A stretch of DNA of 64,000 bases from Thelephora terrestris (GCA_015956445.1 WIUZ02000015.1:708001-772000), one strand, 5' to 3'. Positions 54,213 to 64,000 are shown, numbered from the stretch's first letter. The notes: a model not told the origin generated them from the sequence alone. Numbers and translations: made by a program.

Positions 54213-56887
54213 AAATTTACCGCTTCCTCGGGATTTGGTCGAGGAGACTTGCGGATTCGGGGCTGCGTCGCGAACACGTAGAGCTTTCCCGTTTTCGGAT
54301 CTTTGACGCGGATCTCGTGCTTCCCTCCTGCGCTGCTGACTTCGGAGCAGCTGATGACATCGAAGAAAGGTCGTCCTAAAAGAACCTCGAAAGGCGCTTC
54401 TTCGACGACCTGGATCTGGAGATAGATAGTGATGGGACCGAGCTGAACTGGGTGGTCTTCAATAAGGCCTAGCGTCATGGTGGTGCTTGCGTTCGCCGAC
54501 TCCATTGGCATAGCGCGACTCGCGACGATGGGTGCTTGCAATCGGGACCAGACATCCTTTCTCATCACCACGACCTGAGCACCTCCGTCGAGAATGCACT
54601 CGGGTTCGACACCCGGCCCAAACGTCGGGTGGATGACGCGAAGGGGAAGGGAGGAGGCTGCTGCGGAGGATGAGGAGTCGTACTTCACGAGGTCCAAGAA
54701 GACTGAGGGGGGTTCTGCATCGAAACATCCAGCTAGGTAAGCATCCACTTCATCGACTTCTACCGTGTTGGCCGAGATCTTCTTGCTGGTGACAATCTCC
54801 CTGACGTGTTTTCGAAGGTCGGGAGCGACGGCCAGAAGTTCGCGAGCGCTGAGGTTGACCTTGGAGTCGAGCACACGATGGACTATGTCGCTTGTCTTCA
54901 CGTTGTGTTCGACTGGGGCCTGGAAGCGATACTTGGAGTCGTCGGGAGGTGGTCTAGGTGGATAGGAGACTGGTCGCATCGGTCCTTGGGGGCGCTGTGT
55001 CTGGCGATCTCCCGCTCGAGCTCCAGGCTTTCCGGAGGTGTTGGCGGGGTTCGTCTGGGTCTGGGTAGGAGCAGGAGTGGGCTTGGACGGTCCCGACTCG
55101 CGACTGGCTGGGGTAGGGCCCGTAGGGGCAGGTGGTAATCGTCCATCCCTTCGGGGTGGGCCCGTCCTTCTCGCGATCTCGACACCGTCAAACCTGACTT
55201 TCTTGGGGCCAGTCTGCAGGGCGTAGATCTGGGCGTTGCGAATGGAGTCGAGCTGGGCTTGCATCAGTTCGACTTGTTCTAGTGTCTCGTCGTCGTACTT
55301 GGAGAGGGGGTTAGGAGCGTAGCGGTTCTCGACGGGAGTGTGTGGTATGCTGGTAGTCGCGTAGTCCTCTTGGTCGGGATCGCATTCCTCCTCGAAGAGG
55401 TCGTACTGTTCGTCGGGATGGGCGTAATACTCTTCGGCAGGGGGGTCTATGTCTATGGTGAACACACACTCGTCTGGGCCTTCTAAGAAGTTGGTTGCAA
55501 AGGCGTCGCGACCTTGTCCTTCGTCGAGGCCCTCTGATGTCCAGTAGTTGTCGATACGTTCGCGAAGGTTCTTGCCAGGGATGTTGCGTGGAGGGTAGCG
55601 GCCATCGGGCAAGGATAGCTTCCCGTAGCCGTTCTTGATGACTTTCCCTTGTACGAGGTAGTCCGCTGCGATGGGGCAGTCGCGAACGAAGTGGTCATGG
55701 GCGCTACAGAACACGCAGTTCTGGGTGTACTGCTCTGGGTTTAGGGTGTTCCACCGGGGGACGTTTTGAAATACTCCTCCCGGAGTAGTCTGGGAAGTAG
55801 CGGGACGAGGGAGGCGTGGTGGAGGGGCAGAAGGAGGGGGCCCACGGCGAGGCTGTACGTTCGCGGTGAAGACCCGAGTCAGGTTTGACATTGCCTGGAT
55901 GAGCTCGCTGACGCTCCCCTGCTCTGCGGGCTCCGTCTTCGGGATGACGGCTCGAGAGTCGGGGTTGTCGTCGGGAGCGCGTGCGTTAAGGACGAACAAC
56001 GCAGCCTCGTGGACATCAGAGAACTGGTAACCGTCGTCGGGAAGGACGTCAGGCTTCTTGATCGACAGTCGATGCAGGATTCGTGCGCGGATAGGCTGGG
56101 GGAATCCCCTGAGATAGGCGGCGTCACGCTCCCGAGCGGTGTAGCGTCCCTTCGCAATGAGGTACGCGGAATAGGTAAGGAAGGACCGGTGGTAGTCGCC
56201 GAGGTCTTCGCGACTCATGTCCCGGTACCCGCGAGTGCGTTCCAGGAGGGTATCCAGGTCTCGAGTGGTCCAGCGGCGATCCGCTTGGAGGTGGGAGTAC
56301 AGATGTCTAACTTCGATTTTGAACTGAGCCCAAGTGGCGGGAGTGTGAGCGAGGACGTCCGGGTGCAAGCAGGGAACGTGCTCCCAGGATTCAGCTGCGC
56401 GACCGGCGTAACGCTGAGCCCAGTCAATCATCTGTGCGTCGTCTAGACCTGCGCGCTTGGCTACCTCCTCGAGCTCGTCAAAGAAGGTCTTGAAGCCTTG
56501 CTCAGTATCGGAGGCAAACCGGGGAGCCTCGCGACTGTGCGTCAGGGGCATGTTGGCCGTCATTGCTGGATAAGATACGGGTGGGCGGGTGGGAAAAGTT
56601 GGTGTCGTTATCGGGAGGGCCTGCGCGAGTCGCGACGGGGAGTCTGGGGGAGTGGGCGATCGCGACGGCGGAACGGTGCCTGGCAAGTCGGTGGGTGAAG
56701 ATAGTGGGGTACGGAAGAAGGTCTCGTCTTGTTCGGGATGCGGGAGAGGGTTGTTCGATGAGGAAGCGATCTGCCGGGCTACGATGGCGGAAACGACGTT
56801 GTCGAGTAGAGAGAGAGTTTGGCGAGTGTCGAGAATAGCCTGTCGGGCTTCCCGAACGTCTTGGTTAATCTCGGCTGGGGCTTGCAA
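54206..56887 (-). CDS. gypsy gag-protease
   Basis: 893 codons ending at TAG 54206-54208. It contains a retrotransposon-gag-like helical region (about 110-290: FKTFFDELEEVAKRAGL, QRYAGRAAESWEHV, YRDMSREDLGDYHRSF), one CCHC knuckle (CVFCSAHDHFVRDC, about residue 391) and a C-terminal aspartic protease (ECILDGGAQVVVM near 766; LLGRPFFDVI). The active-site triplet reads DGG instead of DSG/DTG. No ATG precedes the first 110 residues: the frame is open back to a TAG near 56985, and 56887 is a TTG. The start is therefore unresolved (non-AUG, spliced leader, or the internal ATG of MTANMPLTHS). Confidence 0.9.
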   Translation of the reverse strand: MQAPAEINQDVREARQAILDTRQTLSLLDNVVSAIVARQIASSSNNPLPHPEQDETFFRTPLSSPTDLPGTVPPSRSPTPPDSPSRLAQALPITTPTFPTRPPVSYPAMTANMPLTHSREAPRFASDTEQGFKTFFDELEEVAKRAGLDDAQMIDWAQRYAGRAAESWEHVPCLHPDVLAHTPATWAQFKIEVRHLYSHLQADRRWTTRDLDTLLERTRGYRDMSREDLGDYHRSFLTYSAYLIAKGRYTARERDAAYLRGFPQPIRARILHRLSIKKPDVLPDDGYQFSDVHEAALFVLNARAPDDNPDSRAVIPKTEPAEQGSVSELIQAMSNLTRVFTANVQPRRGPPPSAPPPRLPRPATSQTTPGGVFQNVPRWNTLNPEQYTQNCVFCSAHDHFVRDCPIAADYLVQGKVIKNGYGKLSLPDGRYPPRNIPGKNLRERIDNYWTSEGLDEGQGRDAFATNFLEGPDECVFTIDIDPPAEEYYAHPDEQYDLFEEECDPDQEDYATTSIPHTPVENRYAPNPLSKYDDETLEQVELMQAQLDSIRNAQIYALQTGPKKVRFDGVEIARRTGPPRRDGRLPPAPTGPTPASRESGPSKPTPAPTQTQTNPANTSGKPGARAGDRQTQRPQGPMRPVSYPPRPPPDDSKYRFQAPVEHNVKTSDIVHRVLDSKVNLSARELLAVAPDLRKHVREIVTSKKISANTVEVDEVDAYLAGCFDAEPPSVFLDLVKYDSSSSAAASSLPLRVIHPTFGPGVEPECILDGGAQVVVMRKDVWSRLQAPIVASRAMPMESANASTTMTLGLIEDHPVQLGPITIYLQIQVVEEAPFEVLLGRPFFDVISCSEVSSAGGKHEIRVKDPKTGKLYVFATQPRIRKSPRPNPEEAVNFH
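54212..54218 (-). promoter_or_regulatory. -1 ribosomal frameshift heptamer A AAT TTT
   Basis: On the coding strand gag reads GTA AAT TTT CAT TAG. The heptamer A-AAT-TTT fits X XXY YYZ in the gag frame, one codon before the gag stop. Slipping back one base gives AAA TTT then TCA TTA GCA, which is exactly the open pol frame. This fixes the start of pol and explains its missing ATG. Confidence 0.8.
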
Positions 56888-57014
56888 AGCCAGGAGCCGA
56901 GCGCGAGATCGCGTCTGAGGGGGGGAGAAATCTAGCGGGATAACCTTCTGCGCACGACCTCGTCCGCGGGGTGGAATGGCTGATAGCTTCTAGCCAGAAG
57001 TGACCTCTGAACCG

Positions 57015-57032
57015 GTCTCGGCGTGGGTTCCA
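57015..57032 (-). promoter_or_regulatory. candidate primer-binding site of the gypsy element
   Basis: Three bases inside the 5' LTR the minus strand reads TGGAACCCACGCCGAGACCG. It starts with the TGG expected to pair with a tRNA 3' CCA end. I cannot assign the tRNA. Confidence 0.4.
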
Positions 57033-57035
57033 AAA

Positions 57036-58039
57036 TGAACTGCTACTATCCGGGTGGAGTCGGGACACGACCAGAATAGCAGAAGTGGGGGTGAGGGGTC
57101 ACCGGTTGTGCAGAGGTCGGGAAGGGGAGAGAAGCTAGACAGAGGAGAGGGAACCACGGTAGGTCGCGACGTTGTCGGGACGAGAAGGGAGAACTCCGTA
57201 CTAGCAAACTCCTGCTAGACGATGACGATGGGCTAAGGGGCTAGTGGGCGATGGGCTAGTAGGCTAGGGGTCTATTGGAACTATGGGGCTAGTGGAATCG
57301 ATGTCAGAGCGAGGAGCTGGAGGTTTTCGATGATCAGGTCGTTCAAGCAGAAGGGAGAAGAGGTGTGAAGAGGCCCAGGGGTTTCTTGCTCGTTCAACTA
57401 GCTAGTACAGGGTATTTATAGGTAAAGACAGTGTGATCTACGCGAAAGAGATGGGAAAAGTAGCGAACAAATGGAGAAACGGTGGGAGAATAAGAACAGG
57501 TAGATAGAAGGGGATAAACGAGAGTCCGATGCAGGGTAGGGAGACAAACGGTTCATCGGGAGGCCGGAACGAGGCTGGGACAGGTCTTACCGAGAGGATG
57601 GAGCGATCGTGAGAAACAGGACCGAAAGGGGAAGTCTACGGGTTCGAGATCAAAAGATCGTAACCGGGCGGGAGAGCGGGAGCAGTCGAAGATGATTGGC
57701 GAGCGAGAGGGAACGAGTCGACACGTGTATAGACTGAAGGGAACCGGACCGAGGGAGGGGACACGTCATCTCGGCGAGATAAGGGATCGGGAGACATCGG
57801 CCGATCGCAACATCACGTGCCGTTCGGGGAGGACGGCCACGGAGGCAGAAACAGCGTGCGATGACGCGCGTCGAAGGGATCGCGGGAACGGTTTGATGAT
57901 CGGGACGTCAAGTGGGCGTGACCCTCCTGTGACCGATTGAGGGGTCGTCGGCTCGCGTAGTCAGTAGCTAGCGGGGTAGGGAGGTAGGGACTGGGGACTA
58001 GCACTAGATTCGAAGGTCGCGCGAATAGACAGCGGGTCA
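57036..58039 (-). repeat. 5' LTR of the gypsy element
   Basis: 1004 bp. Promoter TATAAATA on the minus strand at 57413-57420. Differs from the 3' LTR at 57069, 57881, 57894, 57938 and 58012. Confidence 0.97.
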
Positions 58040-58832
58040 CCGAGTGGTACGGCGCTATCGTCTTGCCTACACCGCACTTCTTTCCTTGGACCCCATGGGC
58101 GATTGGCGCAAGGAGTATCGTGAACTCACAGACAAGGATAACCGCGGGCCTGGAAAGGAACTCGATGAACAGGGCGTTGGAGATGGCCGGTACACCATGT
58201 CTTGGATCTGGAGCGGTTCTTTAGGAGGCGTGTTTCATGATCCTTCCGAGCAGGAGGTGAATGAAACGGTTTGCCATGAGTGGATGACGTGCAGGGCAAG
58301 AGCTGACCGTTGGAAGGAGGAGTCGGAGTTACTCCAGGAGGAGATGCGTCGGGTCGTCGCATTCCTCGAGTGGAAGTCCACTTGGTGGAGTGGAAAAGTT
58401 GGATCTCGCCTGGGTCTTGTCACGGCCGATGTTCAGCACGGGATCGACTCTTACGCTCGCAGGCAGGCGGACACATATCACGAGCTTGCAGTCTCGCTAG
58501 CTAATCAATGGCTACCTTGGCTCCGTGCGTTAGGACTTGACACTGTGTGGTCAAAAGTCTACTCCTGGACTGCTGAGTTCATCCATCCAGTGGTACAGTT
58601 CTCACCAGGTTCCTCGAACATCCACGTGAACCTATCACCGAGCGGCCCGTCCTCGACAGGAACAGCTTCCTGTGAGAGGGAAGGTGTCGTCAAGCCGGTA
58701 GACTCCGATGAAGATGAGAGCGACGATGGGATTGGTCCGGGCGTTGACGACGAATGTGAGATCTACGACGAGGGAGAGACTAGCGATGGACTTGGGACAG
58801 GTTTTGAGTACGACGACGGCTACATGGCTTGA
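58040..58832 (+). pseudogene. KDZ transposase gene, C-terminal fragment
   Basis: Continuation of the coding interrupted at 43581; joining across the CCGA duplication gives ...VHVRINR-VVRRYRLAYTALL... in one frame. The KDZ C-terminal blocks are clear: LDPMGDWRKEYREL, DKDNRGPGKELDE, YTMSWIW, EEMRRVVAFLEWKSTWW, SYARRQADTYHELA. It then ends in an acidic tail with the stop at 58830-58832. KDZ transposases mobilise large basidiomycete DNA transposons. The 264 codons here are undamaged, so the gypsy insertion probably broke a recently intact gene. Confidence 0.9.
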
Positions 58833-60699
58833 TGATCAGCAGGTATGTTTCTTGGCCAGGAACCTCCATTGCGTGTACGCGCACAAATATATATGCATTT
58901 CAACTATACTAGCCATGTGAAGGAGGATTGAATGGACAAGAAACACAACTGCGAGCACGTACGGAAAACAGGACGCGAAAGCTTCGCTGGCTGGAGTCCA
59001 GGCCTGCGTACAGCGGCAGTGGAGCACGAGACCGCGCAGGTTTCGCGGGGTAGTTGGCAAAAAAGATAGGAGGTCTCGGAGTATACGGAAATATCGGCAG
59101 AACTTGAAGCTTGATGCACGATGACCGACGGATGAGCATTCGCGTCATCGTTTCATAGATGTCAAACCAGGAATAGCTGGTGTCAACTGCGAGAACAGGT
59201 GGTCACTCGTGTACATTGCTATCGGCCTAACTACGTTGAGCACCTGGTGACCAACTCGATCTGACTAGGACAGTAAGTATGGGAATAAGTTGTCAAACTA
59301 GGTAAAAGTCCTCCGTGACAAGCGATCGGCTTTCGATACACTCGTTTGTGCGCCTGTCATAGGCTAGGTCCAGACAGGTAGGAAGGGAGATGACGGGATG
59401 GGGGGTGTGAGCGGTAGCAGAAAACCAGACATTAGCTAGCCTTCCCAGCGTCATCATGAGATCTGATGGATGCATCGCTGGGGCGAAGAAGGGGAGGTGA
59501 AACCGCAGGGAGCTTGCTAGAGGATCTGATGGTGGAGGGAAAGGGGCGGCAAGAGCATTTTGCGGTTGGGAGATGGACGGTGCAGCCCTGGTATTGGTTT
59601 GTATCTGGCAAGGGAACGCTGGGGGTTGGCCCCGAAGGTGCAATAGCCAGGATACGGCTAAACCTACAAAAACCATTTCAATGCACATTAGAGGTGGCTT
59701 GCGACGTGTTGCTCACCTAAGCTCGATCTAAAGGGTGGTGTCAATACACCTGATTTGCATCGGTGTAGGTGGAGAGGCGGGCACGAGGTCATAGTGTGAA
59801 GCGCGAAGGTGAGCCCCACAGACTTGCCAAAAGGCCGCGACTCGGTGGGAGAAGACTCGAGAGACCTCTCCAATGTTCTTGCAAGAGGAATGGCGGGTTG
59901 GAGATGATGGGAAAGAGAGGTTGGACAAAGCTGGAATCACGAAAGATGGACCGACGACCCAAGATTTAGTGCAGAAAGGGTGACGGCGACAACAAGGGGC
60001 TTACCAACAATGAGAAGGCATCCAGCATGACCTGGAAACTAGGAAGGTGACGATGGAGGTGACGATGGAGGTGACGACTGTAAAGGGCTGGCTCTTCTCG
60101 CAGAAAATTTGATGAACGACCATATCAGTCCATCGAGCTCAATCCCAGGCGGCCGTCGATGTCGGTAGAGCCTGAGTACTGAGTGATTGGCTGAGTTCAA
60201 ATTCTGACTGGGAATGATAATTTCGGGCATGGCGTACGACAAACAATTGTAGGCTGGGTATACATCGGCGACTCGGGTACCCACGGCGGAAAACGAGATG
60301 TAGCTATCGAACAACGACGAGAACCGGTTGTACTTTGAGAAGGAATGAAATCTACAGAATCAAGACGGATGCACGGGTGAAATGGCCAAGAGGGTTGAAG
60401 GAGGGAGGATACAGGGAGTTGGAGAACACCTAAGTGGGAGGTGGGAGTCGTCACGAGCACTCATGAGGGTTGTGATAAGGGCATTTTCGACGAAGGAGTG
60501 AGGACTTGAGCCGTGGGAGAGCCTCGAAGGGAAACACACTCATGATGGGACCCGATAATTAGTGAACACTGAACGGGACGGAGTGTGGTTGTCAGGGAAA
60601 ACGAGAAACAATTTAAATGGAGAACTAAAAGGGGATTAAATTGGCGTCTCACACGCAACACAATAACTGAACCATAGAAGGAAGACACTTCTCGGAAAA
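58833..60699. repeat. second purine-rich repeat array (left part)
   Basis: From about 59450 the sequence consists of diverged repeats that continue at 61925-64000 beyond palindrome 2. For example, the block GTGGGAGAGCCTCGAAGGGA (60509) matches GCGGGAGAGCCTTGGGAGCGA (63139), each followed by similar TGAACGGG-CGGA sequence. A small GAGGTGACGATG tandem (three units) lies at 60041-60076. No gene is supported; 58833-59450 has nothing recognisable. Confidence 0.5.
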
Positions 60700-61924
60700 C
60701 ACTGGGGACAAACCCCAGTTTCCCGGCCCGGGACATCGTAAATACATTGTAAGGAAATGGAAAATGTGCCTGGCAATGACCCACCTGGTACATCATAAAT
60801 ACATTCAAAATGTCCAGGCCAATTTCCTTAGAGTGTTGCCAGCACAGGAAATGCTCAGTACATTCATGGTGTTCCTGGTCATGTGATCTCAGTGTTCCCA
60901 TTAGGTAATCCATGGGAACATCATGAATTTTCCCAAAGAAATACCCATGATGTCCCTGAGTGGCTCATTGAAAGAAAACCCTGAGTGATCCCACAGTTTC
61001 CCAGGTCATGTGACCTTGATGTCCTGATTAGGTAATCTGAGGGTAAACCATGAATTTTCCCAAAGAAAGTAACCATGGTGTTCTTGAGTGGCTCATTCAC
61101 AGTGTTCTTTCCAGTGTTCCCAGTGGTGCCATCATGGTGTTCCCAGTCAGTAAAATTCAAATTGAGCCTTAACGGTGTGCCGGAAGTGTACCAGTGTGGT
61201 ATATCCTGAAAGTACTAAGGCCTTCGACCATGATGTACCAAAATTCGGCAAACCATCAGGAAACTGTGGGAACACTGAGAGGAAACTGAGAAATTGGGAA
61301 CATTTTGAATGAGTTTATGATGTTCCCAGTGTCCCCAGTTTCCTTTCAGTGTTCCCACAGTTTCCTGATGGTTTGCCGAATTTTGGTACATCATGGTCGA
61401 AGGCCTTAGTACTTTCAGGATATACCACACTGGTACACTTCCGGCACACCGTTAAGGCTCAATTTGAATTTTACTGACTGGGAACACCATGATGGCACCA
61501 CTGGGAACACTGGAAAGAACACTGTGAATGAGCCACTCAGGAACACCATGGTTACTTTCTTTGGGAAAATTCATGGTTTACCCTCAGATTACCTAATCAG
61601 GACATCAAGGTCACATGACCTGGGAAACTGTGGGCTCACTCAGGGTTTTCTTTCAATGAGCCACTCAGGGACATCATGGGTATTTCTTTGGGAAAATTCA
61701 TGATGTTCCCATGGATTACCTAATGGGAACACTGAGATCACATGACCAGGAACACCATGAATGTACTGAGCATTTCCTGTGCTGGCAACACTCTAAGGAA
61801 ATTGGCCTGGACATTTTGAATGTATTTATGATGTACCAGGTGGGTCATTGCCAGGCACATTTTCCATTTCCTTACAATGTATTTACGATGTCCCGGGCCG
61901 GGAAACTGGGGTTTGTCCCCAGTG
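60700..61924. mobile_element. 1,225-bp near-perfect palindromic element (palindrome 2)
   Basis: Arms of about 600 bp are inverted copies with few mismatches (for example GGGATCACT against GGGCTCACT), centre near 61312. It starts CACTGGGGACAAACCCCAG, ends CTGGGGTTTGTCCCCAGTG, and is flanked by AAA (60697-60699 and 61925-61927), again a 3-bp duplication. Internal motifs GGTCATGTGACC and ATTAGGTAA are shared with palindrome 1, although most of the arm differs. The mirrored 79- and about 100-codon open frames in the arms are symmetry artefacts. No transposase is encoded. Confidence 0.92.
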
Positions 61925-64000
61925 AAAGTTGGATTGTTCGTGAGACAAGTGGGAAAAACATGGACAAGGGGGTAGATTATCAAACCGGGGAATGGAATAG
62001 CAGATCGAAAGTGGGAAAGAGGGATGCCAGGTCGAGAGATGAGCAGGATGGAACCTACAAGAAACCGAGGCAGCTGCACGGATGGTTCGGCCATGAGAAT
62101 CCGGGGGAGGGATATGCGGAGCTGGAAGACGCCTAGAGCAGAGGCGTGTCAGTGAGAGGTGGATGCTTCTGTACAGATACTCACGAAGCGGGTGATATGG
62201 GTTTTCAAGGAGGAAGGGGCTTGGAGGGGAAAGGCGTTCACCATGGAATGCGACAATGGGTGAACGGGTTGTCAGAAAAAAAATGAAACATCGATGGAAG
62301 TAAGGTTGTCTGAAAAGAGCACGAAAAGAAACATTGAGAGAAGTAATTTTGCCAAACCGGGGGGTCGGAAGAGCGGATTAAACAAGGGAATTTGGGACGC
62401 CAAGCGGCGGAAAAGAGCAGGAGGAGTGTAATCTACACACGCATGGAGAGGTGGAGGCAATCGCACGGATGGTTCGGCCGTGAGAATCAGTGGAGGGGTC
62501 TGGAAGGCGAGAAGACGACCGGAACATGGGCGTGTCGGTGAGAGGGGGAAACCGCTGGATGGGTTTTCACGATGAGGACGATAAGAGAGTTTCCGATGAA
62601 GAGGGGGGAAACGCACATCACAGAATGCGAAACCAAGTGCGCGTGACGACAGCAATTGGATTGAATCAGGGAGGATTGCTGGAGGCCGTGGCTGGGGATG
62701 AAGGGGAGTGCTTGATGGTTCTCACGGGGGGTGGCTCTGCAACACAACAAAATATACCGTCGTCTCTCACGAGATTATCGGACGAACCGCAATAAGTCAT
62801 TGCTGTGCAAGACAATCATTAACAACGGTTTCTTGAAGGTTGCTACGCGATGTGTGAAGACAGTAGGATAAAAGAAAAATAGCTGCAGACAAGAATACAG
62901 TGCCTATTACACCGGGGACTTGGGAACTGACGACGGAAAATAAGAGCGGTAGGTATATGGGTAAAATCTACAAAATTGAGGCGGTCATGCGGGTGTAACG
63001 GCCGAGAGGACCAGGGGGGGATACAGGAGGCTGGAAGTCGCCTGGGGTGGAGGTGTGTCAGTGAGAGGCAGGAATTGTCAGAAAAGTGCTCACGAGGGCT
63101 GTGATGAAGACATTTTAATGGGGGAGGAGGGGGTTAAGCCGCGGGAGAGCCTTGGGAGCGATACATGTGACAAGGCCTGAACAATGAGTGAACGGGGCGG
63201 AACACGGTTTTCGGAAAAAACGAGATGCCAATTGATGTAGGGCTTCTGGAAAGGAGAACCAAATTGGCATCCCACGAGCAGCGTGATGAGCGAACTGTGC
63301 GGGTGATAAGGTGAAAAAGAGGTAATTACCTGGCCAGGGGGGTAGAAGAGCGGTTTGGACGAAGGCGGGTGGGACGCCGGGCTGGGAGGGGGAATGAGGG
63401 TCAGAAACGGGTGGATATAGGCCAACCAATGTGAGCCAAAGCTTCAAGCATGGAGGGGGAAGAGGACAGCTGTAAAGAGGAGGGTGTCGACAGAAGAACC
63501 GGGAGCACAAGACCTGGAAGGCACGATGAGATGGTGTTCGAGTCAGGGGAGAAAAGGGGGTGAATTACCACAGGGCCAGCATCCATCGACAGTGAGCAGG
63601 CGAGGGGACAACAGAAATTCACCCAGCAAGGGTGCGGAAAGATGGACCAGAAGGTATCTGTCGACCACTTGGAGGTGCTGGGAGAGCGGGGGAAAAGGTA
63701 GGAGTGCGTTGCCATGCCAGGGAGAGGATGGAAGTAAGAGGGGAAGAGGGGAATCTTCCGTCGATTGATCAAAGCGTGGGGCGAATGAGGCGATTGTCAG
63801 GCCAACGCGACCTCTACAGTCCAATAGCACTCTTGCTATCCAAACCTATCACACGTAGGGATCAAACACACAGTTATAACCCTATTGCAAACCCAGGGAT
63901 ATCGGAAGTCTCTTCACAGACTAGATGAAAGAGAGGAGAAAGAAGGAGACAAGGGTCTTCAAGTACTCTTGCTCTAAGCACACAGCAGTAGAGGTCACGG
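61925..64000. repeat. second purine-rich repeat array (right part)
   Basis: The block GCACGGATGGTTCGGCC recurs at 62077 and 62463 (386 bp apart), with weaker relatives near 62970 and 60370. Surrounding blocks (GTGTCAGTGAGAGG, GGGTGAACGGG, CTCACGA) follow in the same order. It resembles the 590-bp satellite in composition but the units are not clearly homologous. No gene is supported. Confidence 0.5.

Larger units (their letters stand above)
43582..58039 (-). mobile_element. 14.46-kb Ty3/gypsy LTR element with antisense accessory genes
   Basis: Complete element: two 1004-bp LTRs (43582-44585 and 57036-58039; TG...CA ends, five differences), 4-bp target duplication CCGA (43578-43581 and 58040-58043), gag-protease and pol on the minus strand, and about 5.5 kb between pol and the 3' LTR. 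That extra region carries two spliced genes on the plus strand, opposite to gag-pol. Without the secondary palindrome insertion (1,371 bp with its duplication) the element would be 13,087 bp. It was inserted into a KDZ transposase gene. Confidence 0.95.

Noticed and set aside
60921-61703. Mirror-image 79-codon proteins in palindrome 2
   Set aside because: They are the same sequence read from both arms; symmetry produces them automatically and the composition is that of the iterated motif.

Overview
The window is fungal DNA, most likely from a basidiomycete of the Agaricomycetes. The evidence is short (43-62 bp) GT-AG introns in every spliced gene, a Tnp2-type (CACTA-like) and a KDZ (Kyakuja-Dileera-Zisupton) transposase of the kind common in agaricomycetes, and Ty1/copia and Ty3/gypsy LTR elements. 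No rRNA, tRNA or CRISPR was found. Mobile and repetitive DNA dominates; only a handful of host-like genes are visible.

Layout: 1-4.7 kb holds an 84-bp minisatellite and a six-exon gene of unknown function. From about 5.6 to 20 kb runs a diverged tandem satellite with a unit near 590 bp (about 16 copies). A young, intact copia element (12811-17910, identical LTRs, 5-bp target duplication) sits inside it. From 20 to 22.4 kb there are further purine-rich degenerate repeats. From 22.6 to 30.4 kb there is a dispersed module, a broken duplicate of a Tnp2 5' region, and a near-complete Tnp2 transposase gene. From 33.3 to 36.5 kb two tandem spliced genes encode a single-pass membrane protein with a helical tail and a SUN-domain membrane protein, a possible nuclear-envelope pair. 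From 36.7 to 38.9 kb there are module copies, an inverted repeat and an unnamed gene. From 39 to 43.2 kb there is an AT-rich TIR-like segment abutting a truncated, frameshifted copia element.

From 43.4 to 58.8 kb lies a three-level nest. A KDZ transposase gene was split by a 14,458-bp gypsy element (43582-58039, 4-bp target duplication, 1004-bp LTRs). The gypsy element carries, in addition to gag-protease and pol on the minus strand, two spliced genes in the opposite orientation between pol and its 3' LTR. One of these genes was in turn split by a 1,368-bp near-perfect palindrome with CACTG/CAGTG ends and a 3-bp target duplication. A second palindrome of the same class (60700-61924) sits in another purine-rich repeat array that fills 58.9-64 kb.

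The most unusual observations are: the antisense gene pair carried by the gypsy element, each gene preceded by an identical 16-bp tract that at one end is the polypurine tract; a canonical -1 slippery heptamer joining gag and pol; five LTR-LTR differences that are all TCG-to-TTG transitions (RIP-like or methylation decay); and the palindrome family, which may be mobilised by a Tnp2-type transposase such as the one in this window.
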